In this document: positions 34,934 through 43,381 of the stretch, one piece after another | Layout of the letters: each line of letters begins with the position of its first letter | Numbering within the stretch: position 1 is the stretch's first letter | NCBI GenBank assembly: GCA_965366365.1 | Contig: CBDUEV010000004.1 | Coordinates: forward strand, 31,130 to 95,129 | Direction of reading: 5' to 3' | Source of the DNA: CBDUEV01 sp965366365 | GTDB lineage: Bacteria; Actinomycetota; Acidimicrobiia; Spongiisociales; JAENVV01 | Length of the DNA: 64,000 nt | The notes under the pieces: generated by a model | Database searches by the model: none | What the model was told of the DNA's origin: nothing | The model's input: only the letters and a program-made list of their open reading frames with translations | Position numbers and translations under genes: made by a program

Positions 34934-35416
34934 ATGGATGCACCCACCCGATGGTTGACCGACGAAGAACAAGAGACGTGGCAGGCGTACCTGCTCAGCA
35001 CGCGCCTCCTCTTCGAAGCGTTGGACCGCCAACTCCAGACCGAGGCGGGGATGGCGCACAGCCACTATGCGATCCTCGTCACTCTGGCGGACGCCCCCAA
35101 CCGCTCCATGCGGATGGCGGAGCTGGCGGCTCGGCTCAACTTCAGCCAGAGTCGTTTGACCCACGCCATCGCCCGCCTGGAGCGTGACGGATGGGTAGAG
35201 CGGACCCAATGCGCAACCGATCGTCGCGGGCAGTTCGCGGCGCTCACCGAATCCGGCCTCCGGACCCTGGAAACCGTGGCACCCGGTCACGTGGCTGAGG
35301 TGCGACGGCGGGTCTTCGACCAACTTTCTCCAGACGAGGTTCGTTCGCTCGGCGAAATCTGTCGCGCACTCCTGCGCGGTTACGAGGACTGTCAGGAGTC
35401 GCCAGACGAGCCGTGA
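34934..35416 (+). CDS. MarR-family regulator (MhqR-like)
   Basis: Protein of 160 residues with the MarR winged helix: recognition region MRMAELAARLNFSQSRLTHAIARLERDGWVER and wing CATDRRGQFAALTESGL. Helices at both ends form the dimer interface (LLSTRLLFEALDRQL and LGEICRALLRGYEDC). It is divergent from VOC and DoxX genes with the operator between. By analogy to Bacillus MhqR it would release DNA on reacting with quinones or electrophiles, but a sensing cysteine is not obvious (candidates at C-terminal Cys and ECQ/TQCAT). Confidence 0.88.
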   Translation: MDAPTRWLTDEEQETWQAYLLSTRLLFEALDRQLQTEAGMAHSHYAILVTLADAPNRSMRMAELAARLNFSQSRLTHAIARLERDGWVERTQCATDRRGQFAALTESGLRTLETVAPGHVAEVRRRVFDQLSPDEVRSLGEICRALLRGYEDCQESPDEP

Positions 35417-35427
35417 ACGATCCCGGT

Positions 35428-35433
35428 TAGCCT
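35428..35433 (+). promoter_or_regulatory. Putative -10 of the ABC exporter operon (leaderless)
   Basis: TAGCCT, six bases (TGCCGG) before the ATG at 35440. No Shine-Dalgarno is present. Confidence 0.5.
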
Positions 35434-35439
35434 TGCCGG

Positions 35440-36366
35440 ATGCCTGAACCACTCGTCTCAGCTCGCCAACTCACCAAACGGTTCGGTCAGTTCACCGCCG
35501 TCGACGAAATCGATTTCGATGTGCAGGCAGGCGAGGCCTTTGGGTTCCTCGGACCAAACGGAGCCGGCAAGTCTTCGACGATGAAAATGATCGGGGCGGT
35601 CTCGCCGATCACCTCGGGGAGTCTCTCTGTGCTCGGCATGGATCCAGCCGTCGAGGGGCCGACGATTCGAGCGCGCCTGGGCGTCGTGCCGCAGGAAGAC
35701 ACGCTCGACAACGAACTGACGGTCTTCGAGAACCTCCTCATCTACGGTCGATATTTCGATCTCCCGCGATCCGTCATCAAAGAGCGGATCACGGAATTGC
35801 TCGAGTTCGCCCAGCTCTCCGACCGGAGGAACGACACGGTCGAACCACTCTCCGGAGGCATGAAGCGCCGTCTCACCATCGCCAGGTCATTGATCAATCA
35901 ACCAAACCTGCTTCTCCTCGACGAGCCGACCACCGGACTCGACCCGCAGGCCCGGCATGCGCTGTGGGACCGCCTTTACCGGCTCAAGCAACAGGGTGTC
36001 ACACTCATCATCACGACGCACTACATGGACGAGGCCGAACAGCTCTGCGACCGACTCGTGGTGATGGACAAGGCGAAGATCGTCGCCGAGGGGTCTCCGC
36101 GCGGGCTCATCGAGCGCTATTCGAAACGGGAAGTCGTGGAACTGCGTTTTCCGGTCGGTGTTCAGGAGACCGTCCTCGGGCACCTCGACAACATCGCCAA
36201 CCGCACCGAGGTCCTGCCGGACCGGGTGCTGCTCTACACGGACGACGCCGACCAGACGGCTCATGAGGTTTCCGAGCGGGGCCTTCATCCCGAGAGCCTC
36301 GTGGTGCGGCGATCTTCGCTCGAGGATGTGTTTCTCCGGCTCACGGGTAGAAGCCTGGTGGACTGA
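35440..36366 (+). CDS. ABC exporter ATPase (NodI/DrrA-like)
   Basis: ATPase of an ABC-2 export system, 308 residues: Walker A GPNGAGKSS, signature LSGGMKRRLTIARSL, Walker B LLLLDEPTTGLD, H loop TTHYMDEAEQL, and a C-terminal domain (about 215-308) ending RRSSLEDVFLRLTGRSL as in NodI and DrrA-type subunits. It heads an operon with two permeases and a PQ-loop protein. The exported molecule is unknown; NodIJ-like and drug exporters both fit. Stop and next start share an A (TGATG). Confidence 0.92.
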   Translation: MPEPLVSARQLTKRFGQFTAVDEIDFDVQAGEAFGFLGPNGAGKSSTMKMIGAVSPITSGSLSVLGMDPAVEGPTIRARLGVVPQEDTLDNELTVFENLLIYGRYFDLPRSVIKERITELLEFAQLSDRRNDTVEPLSGGMKRRLTIARSLINQPNLLLLDEPTTGLDPQARHALWDRLYRLKQQGVTLIITTHYMDEAEQLCDRLVVMDKAKIVAEGSPRGLIERYSKREVVELRFPVGVQETVLGHLDNIANRTEVLPDRVLLYTDDADQTAHEVSERGLHPESLVVRRSSLEDVFLRLTGRSLVD

Positions 36367-37145
36367 TGGCGACGCCTGCCTCCCTTCTCGTGTTCGAGCG
36401 CCAGGCACGGGTCTACCGCCGCACCTGGCGAGGCTCGGCCATCAGCACCTTTCTCAGTCCCGTGCTCTACCTGACCGCCATGGGGCTGGGCCTCGGGGAA
36501 CTGGTGGACGGTGGCAATGGCGGCACCGGCCTGGCCGGCTTGACCTATCTGGCGTTCCTGGCGCCGGGGCTCCTGGTGGCGAGCGCCATGCAGACCGGTG
36601 CCGGGGATTCCGCCTGGCCCGTGATGGCCGGGATCAAATGGGTCAAGACGTATCAGGCCGCCTTGGCCACCCCGGTCAGCACCCGGGACCTCATGGTTGG
36701 ACACCTGCTGTGGGTCGCCACCCGGCTCACCGCCGTCTCCGTGGTCTATGTCGCCATCATGACGCTGTTTGGCGCGGTCTCGCTCCTTGATGGAATTGTC
36801 GCCGTCGTCCCGGCCGTGATGACCGGTCTGGCGTTCGCCGCTCCCGTGGCCGCGTTCACTTCTACCCTCCAGAAGGAGACGGCTCTCACCAATCTGTTCC
36901 GGTTCGGGATCGTTCCGCTCTTCCTCTTCTCGGGCACCTTCTTCCCGATCAGCCAGTTGCCGGGAATCGCCCAACCCCTGGCCTACCTGGTGCCGACCTG
37001 GCACGGGGTCGAGCTGGCGCGCAGTATCACCACCGGCTTGCCCACCACCTTGGCGCCCCTCGTCCATTTCGCCGTTCTGGCGGCGTGGATCGCAATCGGG
37101 ACCGTCCTGGCCGTGCGGCGCTTCGATCGAAGGATGCGGGTATGA
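36366..37145 (+). CDS. ABC-2 type permease (first of pair)
   Basis: Protein of 259 residues with about six hydrophobic helices and NodJ-like features: RTWRGSAISTFLSPVLYLTAMGLGLGELV near the start and LFLFSGTFFPISQLP before the last helices. Together with the next permease it would form the heterodimeric channel driven by the ATPase upstream. Stop overlaps the following ATG (ATGA). Confidence 0.9.
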   Translation: MATPASLLVFERQARVYRRTWRGSAISTFLSPVLYLTAMGLGLGELVDGGNGGTGLAGLTYLAFLAPGLLVASAMQTGAGDSAWPVMAGIKWVKTYQAALATPVSTRDLMVGHLLWVATRLTAVSVVYVAIMTLFGAVSLLDGIVAVVPAVMTGLAFAAPVAAFTSTLQKETALTNLFRFGIVPLFLFSGTFFPISQLPGIAQPLAYLVPTWHGVELARSITTGLPTTLAPLVHFAVLAAWIAIGTVLAVRRFDRRMRV

Positions 37146-37951
37146 CCGCCGGAAGCCTCACGAGCAGGGTGGTGCCGCCGGTCCGACTCGGCAGCCGTTC
37201 GCGGCATATCCTCGAGCGCAATCTCCTAGTCAATCGACGCGCCTGGACGGTGCTCCTCTCCGGTTTCGTCGAGCCGATCTTCTATCTGTTCTCCATAGGG
37301 ATCGGGATCGGCGAGCTGGTCGGCGACCTCGATGCCACCGTGTACGGCACCACGTCGTATGCGGCCTACGTGGCACCTGCCCTTTTGGCGTCCTCGGCCA
37401 TGAATGGGGCGGTGTTCGAATCGACCTTCAACATCTTCTTCAAGCTGCGCTACGCCAAGACGTACGACGCCATGCTGTCCACGCCGATGGGGGTCTCCGA
37501 CATCGCGGTAGGTGAGATCACCTGGTCGCTCGTGCGGGGTGGGCTCTACGCCATCGGGTTCATGGCCGTCATGGCCGTCATGGGTCTCATCACGAGCCCT
37601 CTCGCACTGGCGGCCATCCCGGCCGCAGTGCTCATCGGGTTCTCATTCGGCGCAGCCGGGATGGCCGCGACGACCTTCATGCGCAGCTGGCAGGACTTCG
37701 ACCTGGTCAGCCTGGTCACGCTCCCCCTGTTTCTGTTCTCGGCGACCTTCTACCCGCTCAGTGTCTACCCGCCCGCGTTGCAGACCGTGGCGCGATTCTC
37801 CCCTCTGTACCACGGCGTCGAACTGATCAGGGGCCTGACCCTCTCCCAACCGGATATCACGATGATCGGGCATGTTGCCTTCCTCCTCGCACTCGGCACC
37901 ATCGGTGCCCTGGTGACGTCGCGCAGGCTGGGGATCCTGCTCCTCAAATGA
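37142..37951 (+). CDS. ABC-2 type permease (second of pair)
   Basis: Protein of 269 residues, paralogous to the preceding permease: RHILERNLLVNRRAWTVLLSGFVEPIFYLFSIGIGIGELV and LPLFLFSATFYPLSVYP occupy equivalent places. About six helices. ATG 37142 overlaps the previous stop (ATGA); the frame extends upstream inside the previous gene but without homologous sequence. Its stop overlaps the PQ-loop gene start in the same way. Confidence 0.9.
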   Translation: MTAGSLTSRVVPPVRLGSRSRHILERNLLVNRRAWTVLLSGFVEPIFYLFSIGIGIGELVGDLDATVYGTTSYAAYVAPALLASSAMNGAVFESTFNIFFKLRYAKTYDAMLSTPMGVSDIAVGEITWSLVRGGLYAIGFMAVMAVMGLITSPLALAAIPAAVLIGFSFGAAGMAATTFMRSWQDFDLVSLVTLPLFLFSATFYPLSVYPPALQTVARFSPLYHGVELIRGLTLSQPDITMIGHVAFLLALGTIGALVTSRRLGILLLK

Positions 37952-38541
37952 CTCCGGCGGCCGTCTCCGGTTCGGTCGCCACGATCCTGGCGACCCTGGT
38001 CCTCCTCCCCCAAGCCGCCAAGTTGGCGCGAGGCGGAGGGATCGCCGGCCTGTCGGTCACCTGGGTCGGTTTGGGTGCGGCCACCAATGTGGCGTGGACC
38101 ATGTACCTGGTGAGGGAGCGCCTCGCCCTGGCGGCATGGTCGACGGCGATCGCCGCGGTTTTCTACGTCGTGGTGTGGGCGCAGCTGAAGCTTCACCGGG
38201 CTCCCATGCGGCGGGCCGGCCTGACGAGCGGCGCCTGGGCACTGCTCCTGGTGGTGATCTACCTGAGCTTCGGGCAGGAGGTCTTTGGGCTCGTGATGGG
38301 CTTCACGTTCCTCGTGCAGGTGACCCCCTCGCTGGTGGCGGCCTTCGCCGAAGCGCGCCCGACGGGGGTGTCGCCGGGTACCTGGACCTTGACGTTCGTA
38401 GAGGGAGCGTTCTGGCTGCACTACGGGTTGTGGCACTCGAACACGCCGATCATCGTGTTCGCTCTCGCCGCCATGATCTCCGGAGTCGTGATGGTGGGCC
38501 GGTACCTCGCCACTCGTCCGAAAGCCGTCTTCGCCACGTGA
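37948..38541 (+). CDS. PQ-loop repeat membrane protein (SemiSWEET-like, duplicated)
   Basis: Protein of 197 residues with about seven hydrophobic helices and two PQ-loop-like units: LLPQAAKLARGGGIAGLSVTW near residue 20 and VTPSLVAAFAEARPTGVSPGTW near 125, where proline-threonine replaces the PQ pair in the second. SWEET and cystinosin relatives transport sugars or amino acids. It overlaps the permease by ATGA, which links it to the exporter operon, though a functional connection is only inferred. Confidence 0.75.
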   Translation: MTPAAVSGSVATILATLVLLPQAAKLARGGGIAGLSVTWVGLGAATNVAWTMYLVRERLALAAWSTAIAAVFYVVVWAQLKLHRAPMRRAGLTSGAWALLLVVIYLSFGQEVFGLVMGFTFLVQVTPSLVAAFAEARPTGVSPGTWTLTFVEGAFWLHYGLWHSNTPIIVFALAAMISGVVMVGRYLATRPKAVFAT

Positions 38542-38581
38542 GAACGACACGGCTGCTCGACCTTCTCGCAAGGAGCCCAGC

Positions 38582-38947
38582 ATGAAAACCAGCCTCCAGC
38601 CCGGCCTCCGCTTCTCGTTCTCGGAGGTGATCACGCCGGCCCTCTCGCCACCCCACCTCCACCCGATCGTCGTCCTGTCGACCCCGGACATGATCAGGCT
38701 GATGGAGGAAGCATCCTTCCGCAGCGTGCTCGAGCACCTCGACCCGGGCGAGAACACGGTCGGAACCCTCGTCAACATCAGCCATGAGAAGGCGGCTCGG
38801 GAGGGCGAGACGGTGCTCGCTACCGCACGGCTCCTTGCGGTGGAAGGTCGGCGTCTCGACTTCGAGGTTTCCGTGACGGCCGGCGATGTCGTCATCGGCC
38901 GGGGCACCCACCAGCGCGCCGTCGTCGACTCGGCGCGGTTCGGGTGA
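38582..38947 (+). CDS. FlK-like hot-dog thioesterase
   Basis: Protein of 121 residues with the single hot-dog fold pattern. Compared with Streptomyces FlK as I remember it (triad Thr42, Glu50, His76), the same spacing occurs here: Thr34 in STPDM, Glu42 in LMEEA and His68 in NISHEKA. Other matches are LDPGENTVGT and VEGRRLDFEV. It probably hydrolyses a short acyl-CoA; true fluoroacetyl-CoA specificity cannot be claimed. The start ATG follows AAGGAG at a normal distance, and the gene lies 40 bases after the PQ-loop gene. Confidence 0.8.
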   Translation: MKTSLQPGLRFSFSEVITPALSPPHLHPIVVLSTPDMIRLMEEASFRSVLEHLDPGENTVGTLVNISHEKAAREGETVLATARLLAVEGRRLDFEVSVTAGDVVIGRGTHQRAVVDSARFG

Positions 38948-38990
38948 CGGGCCCCGGTCCTCGGTGAACTCCTGAAGGCTCGAGCTCCCC

Positions 38991-38996
38991 TACGCT
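38991..38996 (+). promoter_or_regulatory. Putative -10 element of the ClC gene (leaderless)
   Basis: TACGCT, seven bases before the ATG at 39004. It is the element that decides between ATG 39004 and the GTG at 38998. Confidence 0.5.
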
Positions 38997-39003
38997 GGTG
39001 CCG

Positions 39004-41073
39004 ATGTTCAACCGGCTTCGCACCATTCTCGAGAGGGGCTCCGGCCTGGCCCCAACCGGCGCTCGAGCGGCTGGTGACACCGTTGCGTTTCTCGGGGTCT
39101 CGGTCGTGGTGGGAGTCGCGGTCGGCGCAGCCGCCGCGCTCCTCGTGGTCACCACGGACGGGCTCCAATGGGTGTTCGAGGAATTGGAATCGCTCACTTC
39201 GCTGGGGCGTTGGATCGTGGTCGTCTCGGTTCCGACCGGCCTCTTCGTGGCCTGGGCACTGGCGCACAACTTGGCGCCCCAAGCGGAGGGCGACGGGGTG
39301 CCCGAGGCCATGGAGGCCTTGGCCCTCCACGGCGGCTACCTTCCGACTTCCTCCGTGCCGGTCAAGCTCCTCGCTACTGCGTCAACGCTGGCCGGAGGCG
39401 GTTCGGCTGGACGCGAGGGTCCCATCGTGTACATCGGTGCCACGATCGGCTCATCGATTGCCCGGCATACCCGACTCACCGAGGACCAGGTCCGGAGTCT
39501 GGTGGCGGCGGGAGCGGGAGCCGCGATCGGTGCATCGTTCAACGCCCCGATCGCCGGGATGCTCTTCGCCATGGAGGTCATCCTGGGCAGCTTCGCCACC
39601 AGGCACCTCAGTTCGGTGGTGGTGGCGTCCGTGGCGGCAGCCGTCACCGCCCAAACACTGGTGGGATCCGAAATCGCCTTGGACGCTCCCGTCTACCGGA
39701 TGGGCGACGCTCGGGAGTTGATCCTCTATGTGCTGCTGGGTCTCCTGGTCGTACCGGTCGCCTGGCTGTTCCTCAAGACGCTCGACGGCGCCGAGCGACA
39801 CTCCGGATGGGCTCCCCGTCCGTGGATGCGACCACTGACCCTGGGCTTGGTCGTGGCCGCCATCGGCCTCTACGAACCGCACGTTCTCGGGACGGGACAG
39901 GAGTTCATCACCGGCCTCTTGAGCAACGCCGACCCCAGCGACTACGTCGTGGGCAGCCTGCTCCTGATCGTGGTCCTCAAGATCGTGGCCACCGCCACCA
40001 CGCTCACCTCGGGGGGTTCGGGAGGCGCCTTCTTCCCCAGCCTCTTCGTGGGAGCCACGCTCGGAACAGCCTTCGCCACGTTCGTGGCGCCTGCATGGGG
40101 CATCTCCACCCTCGAACCTGGTGCCTTCGCCGTGGTCGGTATGGCCGCCACCTTCGCAGCAGTCGGGCGCGCTCCGCTGACCGCCATGCTCATCGTCTTC
40201 GAGGTGACCGGGCTCGAGTACGGCCTCGTGCTCCCCTTGATGCTCACCACCATCCTGGCGACGGTGCTGGTCGACCGGATCCACCCCGACAGCGCGTACA
40301 CCATGCCCCTCACCCGAAAGGGCATCAGACTGGTCCGAGCAACCGAGGTGGACCTATTGGACACGGTCGACGTGGAGAAGGTCATGACGGAGGCGAACCC
40401 GTTGGCCATGTCGCTGACTCTCACCCAGGCACAAGGCGTCCTGGACCGCAGCAAGCACCATGGGTTGCCGGTCACCGACGGCGACCGCTTGGTCGGCATC
40501 CTCACGTTGGCCGACATCGTGGGGTCGGGCGGACCTTCCGATCAGGTGACGGTGGGCGAGTCGATGACACACAAGCCGGTCACGGTCACGCCCACCACTC
40601 CGGTTTCGGTGGCGCTCGAGAAGATGGCCGCCCTCGGTGTCGGGCGCCTTCCCGTGGTCGCCGAAGACAACAGCAAACGCCTCGTCGGAATGTTTCGCCG
40701 AGAAAGCGCCGTCCACGCCTATCACCTCGGCCTCGCCGAGACCACCGGCCAACACCTCGACAGGGAGCGATTCCGCCTTCGCACCGATCCTGGCGCCGGC
40801 TTTTTCGACTTCCGCATTCCACCGGGCTCCACGGCCGATGGGCGCCGCCTAAGAGAAGTGGTCTGGCCGGAGGGAACCACCCTCGTCTCGATTCGCCGGG
40901 GCCGCCACGTCATGATCCCCTCCGGAAATACAGAACTCGAGGTCGGGGACGTCGTCACCGCCTTCGGCACGAAGGGAGCCCACAAACGTCTCATCGAGCG
41001 GCTCAACGCCGGAGCGGACGAACCAACCGCCGAACTCTTCCTGGACGACCTGGCCGAACCACCGAGCGACTGA
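39004..41073 (+). CDS. ClC-type chloride channel/antiporter with CBS and TrkA-C domains
   Basis: Membrane protein of 689 residues. The ClC domain (about 18-430) has the anion-path motifs GREGP, with the gating glutamate as in Cl-/H+ antiporters, and GSGGAFFPSLFVGA. A CBS pair (about 450-565) and a TrkA-C domain (about 600-670, VWPEGTTLVSIRRGRHVMIPSGNTELEVGD) follow, suggesting nucleotide-regulated gating. ATG 39004 is chosen because TACGCT lies seven bases upstream; a GTG at 38998 is only one base from it. It is probably its own transcript. Confidence 0.92.
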   Translation: MFNRLRTILERGSGLAPTGARAAGDTVAFLGVSVVVGVAVGAAAALLVVTTDGLQWVFEELESLTSLGRWIVVVSVPTGLFVAWALAHNLAPQAEGDGVPEAMEALALHGGYLPTSSVPVKLLATASTLAGGGSAGREGPIVYIGATIGSSIARHTRLTEDQVRSLVAAGAGAAIGASFNAPIAGMLFAMEVILGSFATRHLSSVVVASVAAAVTAQTLVGSEIALDAPVYRMGDARELILYVLLGLLVVPVAWLFLKTLDGAERHSGWAPRPWMRPLTLGLVVAAIGLYEPHVLGTGQEFITGLLSNADPSDYVVGSLLLIVVLKIVATATTLTSGGSGGAFFPSLFVGATLGTAFATFVAPAWGISTLEPGAFAVVGMAATFAAVGRAPLTAMLIVFEVTGLEYGLVLPLMLTTILATVLVDRIHPDSAYTMPLTRKGIRLVRATEVDLLDTVDVEKVMTEANPLAMSLTLTQAQGVLDRSKHHGLPVTDGDRLVGILTLADIVGSGGPSDQVTVGESMTHKPVTVTPTTPVSVALEKMAALGVGRLPVVAEDNSKRLVGMFRRESAVHAYHLGLAETTGQHLDRERFRLRTDPGAGFFDFRIPPGSTADGRRLREVVWPEGTTLVSIRRGRHVMIPSGNTELEVGDVVTAFGTKGAHKRLIERLNAGADEPTAELFLDDLAEPPSD

Positions 41074-41263
41074 AACTGCCCCATCGGCCGGGCGGCCTAC
41101 TCGAGCACCGGATGCGCTGCCGCGATCTCATTGGACGAGCCGGCCCGAGACCTGTCGAAAGCCGGTCGAGACGCGCATCCCTACGATGGATCCCGGCAGT
41201 CCTCGCGGGACCGACCAGACTCCTGTAAGGGAACGAACCCGCTCGAGCCACCCGGAGGAGCAC

Positions 41264-42124
41264 ATGAAGGTCGCCATCACCGCAGCAAGCGGTCAGCTGG
41301 GAACACAGATCGTGAGGGCGATGATTCCTCTGATCCCCAGCTCGAACATCGTCGGGTTGGCGCGCACGCCCGGCAAAGCCAAGCACCTCGGTATCGAGAT
41401 TCGTCCGGGTGACTACAACGACAAGGCCAGTCTGGAAGCCTCGCTGCAGTCGGTGGACGCGGTTCTCCTGGTGTCCGGGATGGACGCTCCGGAACGGCGC
41501 ATCGAGCAGCACCGCAACGTGATCGGGGCTGCAGGGAGCGCCGGGGTGACGAAGATCGTCTACACCAGCGTCCAAGGGTCGGAAGAAGCCACGGCCTTCT
41601 CCCCCATCGTCCAGAGCAATCGACAGACGGAAGAAGACGTACGTCGCAGCGGGCTGGCCTGGGTGATCGGGCGAAACGGAATCTACATCGAGCCCGACGT
41701 CGAGTACCTCGAGGCCTACAAGGAAGCCGGTGGAATCACCAACTGCGCCGGCGACGGTCGATGTGGCTACACCACCCGGCCAGAGCTGGCTCATGCCTAC
41801 GCACGTCTGCTCACCGAAGACAAGCACGACGGCCACACCTACAACCTGCACGGAGAGGCCATCACCCAATACGAGCTGGCGGACTACCTGAACCGAGCCT
41901 TCGGCACCGATCTGACCTACACCCCGATGACCGTCGAGGAATACCGCCAGGAGCGGGTCGCCGAACTGGGCGAATTCATCGGAACGGTGATCGCGGGCAT
42001 CTATGAGGGCATTCGAAACGGAGCGGCCGACAACACCAGCGACTACCTCGCAGCCGCAGGCAGGGAGCACGTCAGCTGGCCAACCTATTTCGCGAGCCTT
42101 GGAACCAGGGAAACCACCTCCTGA
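41264..42124 (+). CDS. NmrA-like NAD(P)H-dependent oxidoreductase (QorB type)
   Basis: Atypical short-chain dehydrogenase of 286 residues. The dinucleotide-binding loop is ITAASGQLGTQIVRAMI (N terminus), followed by GDYNDKASLEASLQSVDAVLLVSG and a YTSVQGSEEATAFS segment. The pattern fits NmrA/QorB-like quinone oxidoreductases or redox-sensing regulators. The start ATG has GGAGGAG three to five bases upstream; the frame is open to 41186 but without family sequence. It lies alone, 190 bases after the ClC gene; TACGAT at 41190-41195 may be its -10. Confidence 0.86.
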   Translation: MKVAITAASGQLGTQIVRAMIPLIPSSNIVGLARTPGKAKHLGIEIRPGDYNDKASLEASLQSVDAVLLVSGMDAPERRIEQHRNVIGAAGSAGVTKIVYTSVQGSEEATAFSPIVQSNRQTEEDVRRSGLAWVIGRNGIYIEPDVEYLEAYKEAGGITNCAGDGRCGYTTRPELAHAYARLLTEDKHDGHTYNLHGEAITQYELADYLNRAFGTDLTYTPMTVEEYRQERVAELGEFIGTVIAGIYEGIRNGAADNTSDYLAAAGREHVSWPTYFASLGTRETTS

Positions 42125-42229
42125 ACGCGCCGGCTCCCCGCTGCGCACCCTGACCGATCAGCCCGTCAGCATCCCTCTCGGGCTCATCACCCCCGGTGAA
42201 CCGGCTGCCGACCCACGACTGAGTCTGCC

Positions 42230-43348
42230 CTATTCGAGCTCGGTCGGCGGCAATCGGTGACGGCCCTCTTGGACACCCACCACCGTCGCTCCGGCTGCGG
42301 CCATTCCGGTGCCGGCCACCACTGCGAGCGCCGTCACGGCCCCCGAGTCGAAGGCGAACCCGCCAACCAACGGCCCCAACGACCGCCCGACGGCCATGAC
42401 GCCCTGGGCATCGCCGGCTCGCTCCGCCGGTTCGAGCGAACGGTCGGTCAACATCTGGAGAACCCCTGGCACACCCATCCAGTAGGCAAAGCCCCAGTGC
42501 GTCAGCCCTATGAAGTACCAGATGGCGTTTCCGCCCAACACCACCAGCCCGGCAGCCACACCCGCCGACATGAGCCAGAGACCCGGACGGCGGTGGCGGC
42601 CGGCCCATCGGGCGCCCAAGAACCCCGCCCCGGCGTTCAAACTGAATGCCAGGGATGCCACGGGGGCGCTGAGGCCGAACCGATCGCGGCCCACCACGGC
42701 GGCGAAGACAAACAAGCTCGAACCGAAGAAGGTCAAGGCTCCCAACGCCACCAACAGCAGCCGGTTGGAACGCGATCGCGAGACCCGGCGTTCTGAGCGC
42801 TCGACTGGCGACAGCTCAGCTTTGAGGAAGAGCACGGGGAACGAAGCGAGGGCCAGCACGAGATACATGGCTCGGTCGCCGGCACCGGCGAGCAAACCCA
42901 TGAGTGGGGCGGCCAGCAAGGCGGTGATCGGGCCGGTGGCCGCGATATCCGCCATTGAGCGCGGACGGCGCATCGCTTCTCCCCACGCCACCCACGTCAA
43001 TGCCCCCGCCGCGGCACCGGCCAACGCGCGCACCGCCATGAGCGTCCAGAAAACGGACAGGGCGACGCTGAGTGCGTTGGCCGCCAAGAAGACGATCCCC
43101 GCCCACCGAAAGACACGTTGGCGGCCGAGGCGGGCGCGAGGAAGAAGGAAGTTGGCAGCCGCGAAGAAGCTGACCTGCACCATCGAGATGAGCCCGACGG
43201 ACCCCTCAGACACACCGTATCGCTCGGCGATCTCCGGGATCAGAAACGGGGTGGCTGCGAACATCACCGTCACCGCGGCCGCCGAAGCGAGGAGACCCAT
43301 GGGAGCGCGATAGGCGAAGGCGTAGAGAGAGCGAATCGGACCGATCAT
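42230..43348 (-). CDS. Major facilitator superfamily transporter
   Basis: Protein of 372 residues with about eleven or twelve hydrophobic helices. The loop with PRARLGRQRVFRWAG (about 70-84) matches the MFS motif-A region, and a long cytoplasmic loop (PVERSERRVSRSRSNR) divides the two halves. It resembles sugar or drug exporters, but the substrate is unknown. It converges on the NmrA-like gene, 105 bases apart. The dus gene ends 33 bases upstream of its start. Confidence 0.86.
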   Translation of the reverse strand: MIGPIRSLYAFAYRAPMGLLASAAAVTVMFAATPFLIPEIAERYGVSEGSVGLISMVQVSFFAAANFLLPRARLGRQRVFRWAGIVFLAANALSVALSVFWTLMAVRALAGAAAGALTWVAWGEAMRRPRSMADIAATGPITALLAAPLMGLLAGAGDRAMYLVLALASFPVLFLKAELSPVERSERRVSRSRSNRLLLVALGALTFFGSSLFVFAAVVGRDRFGLSAPVASLAFSLNAGAGFLGARWAGRHRRPGLWLMSAGVAAGLVVLGGNAIWYFIGLTHWGFAYWMGVPGVLQMLTDRSLEPAERAGDAQGVMAVGRSLGPLVGGFAFDSGAVTALAVVAGTGMAAAGATVVGVQEGRHRLPPTELE

Positions 43349-43381
43349 GAGCGTCCCATTCTCGCAGCGGGACCAACCAGC

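Noticed and set aside
38582..41073. A fluoride-resistance pair (FlK plus CLC-F)
   Set aside because: The ClC has the GREGP chloride-type motif and CBS domains, which CLC-F proteins lack.
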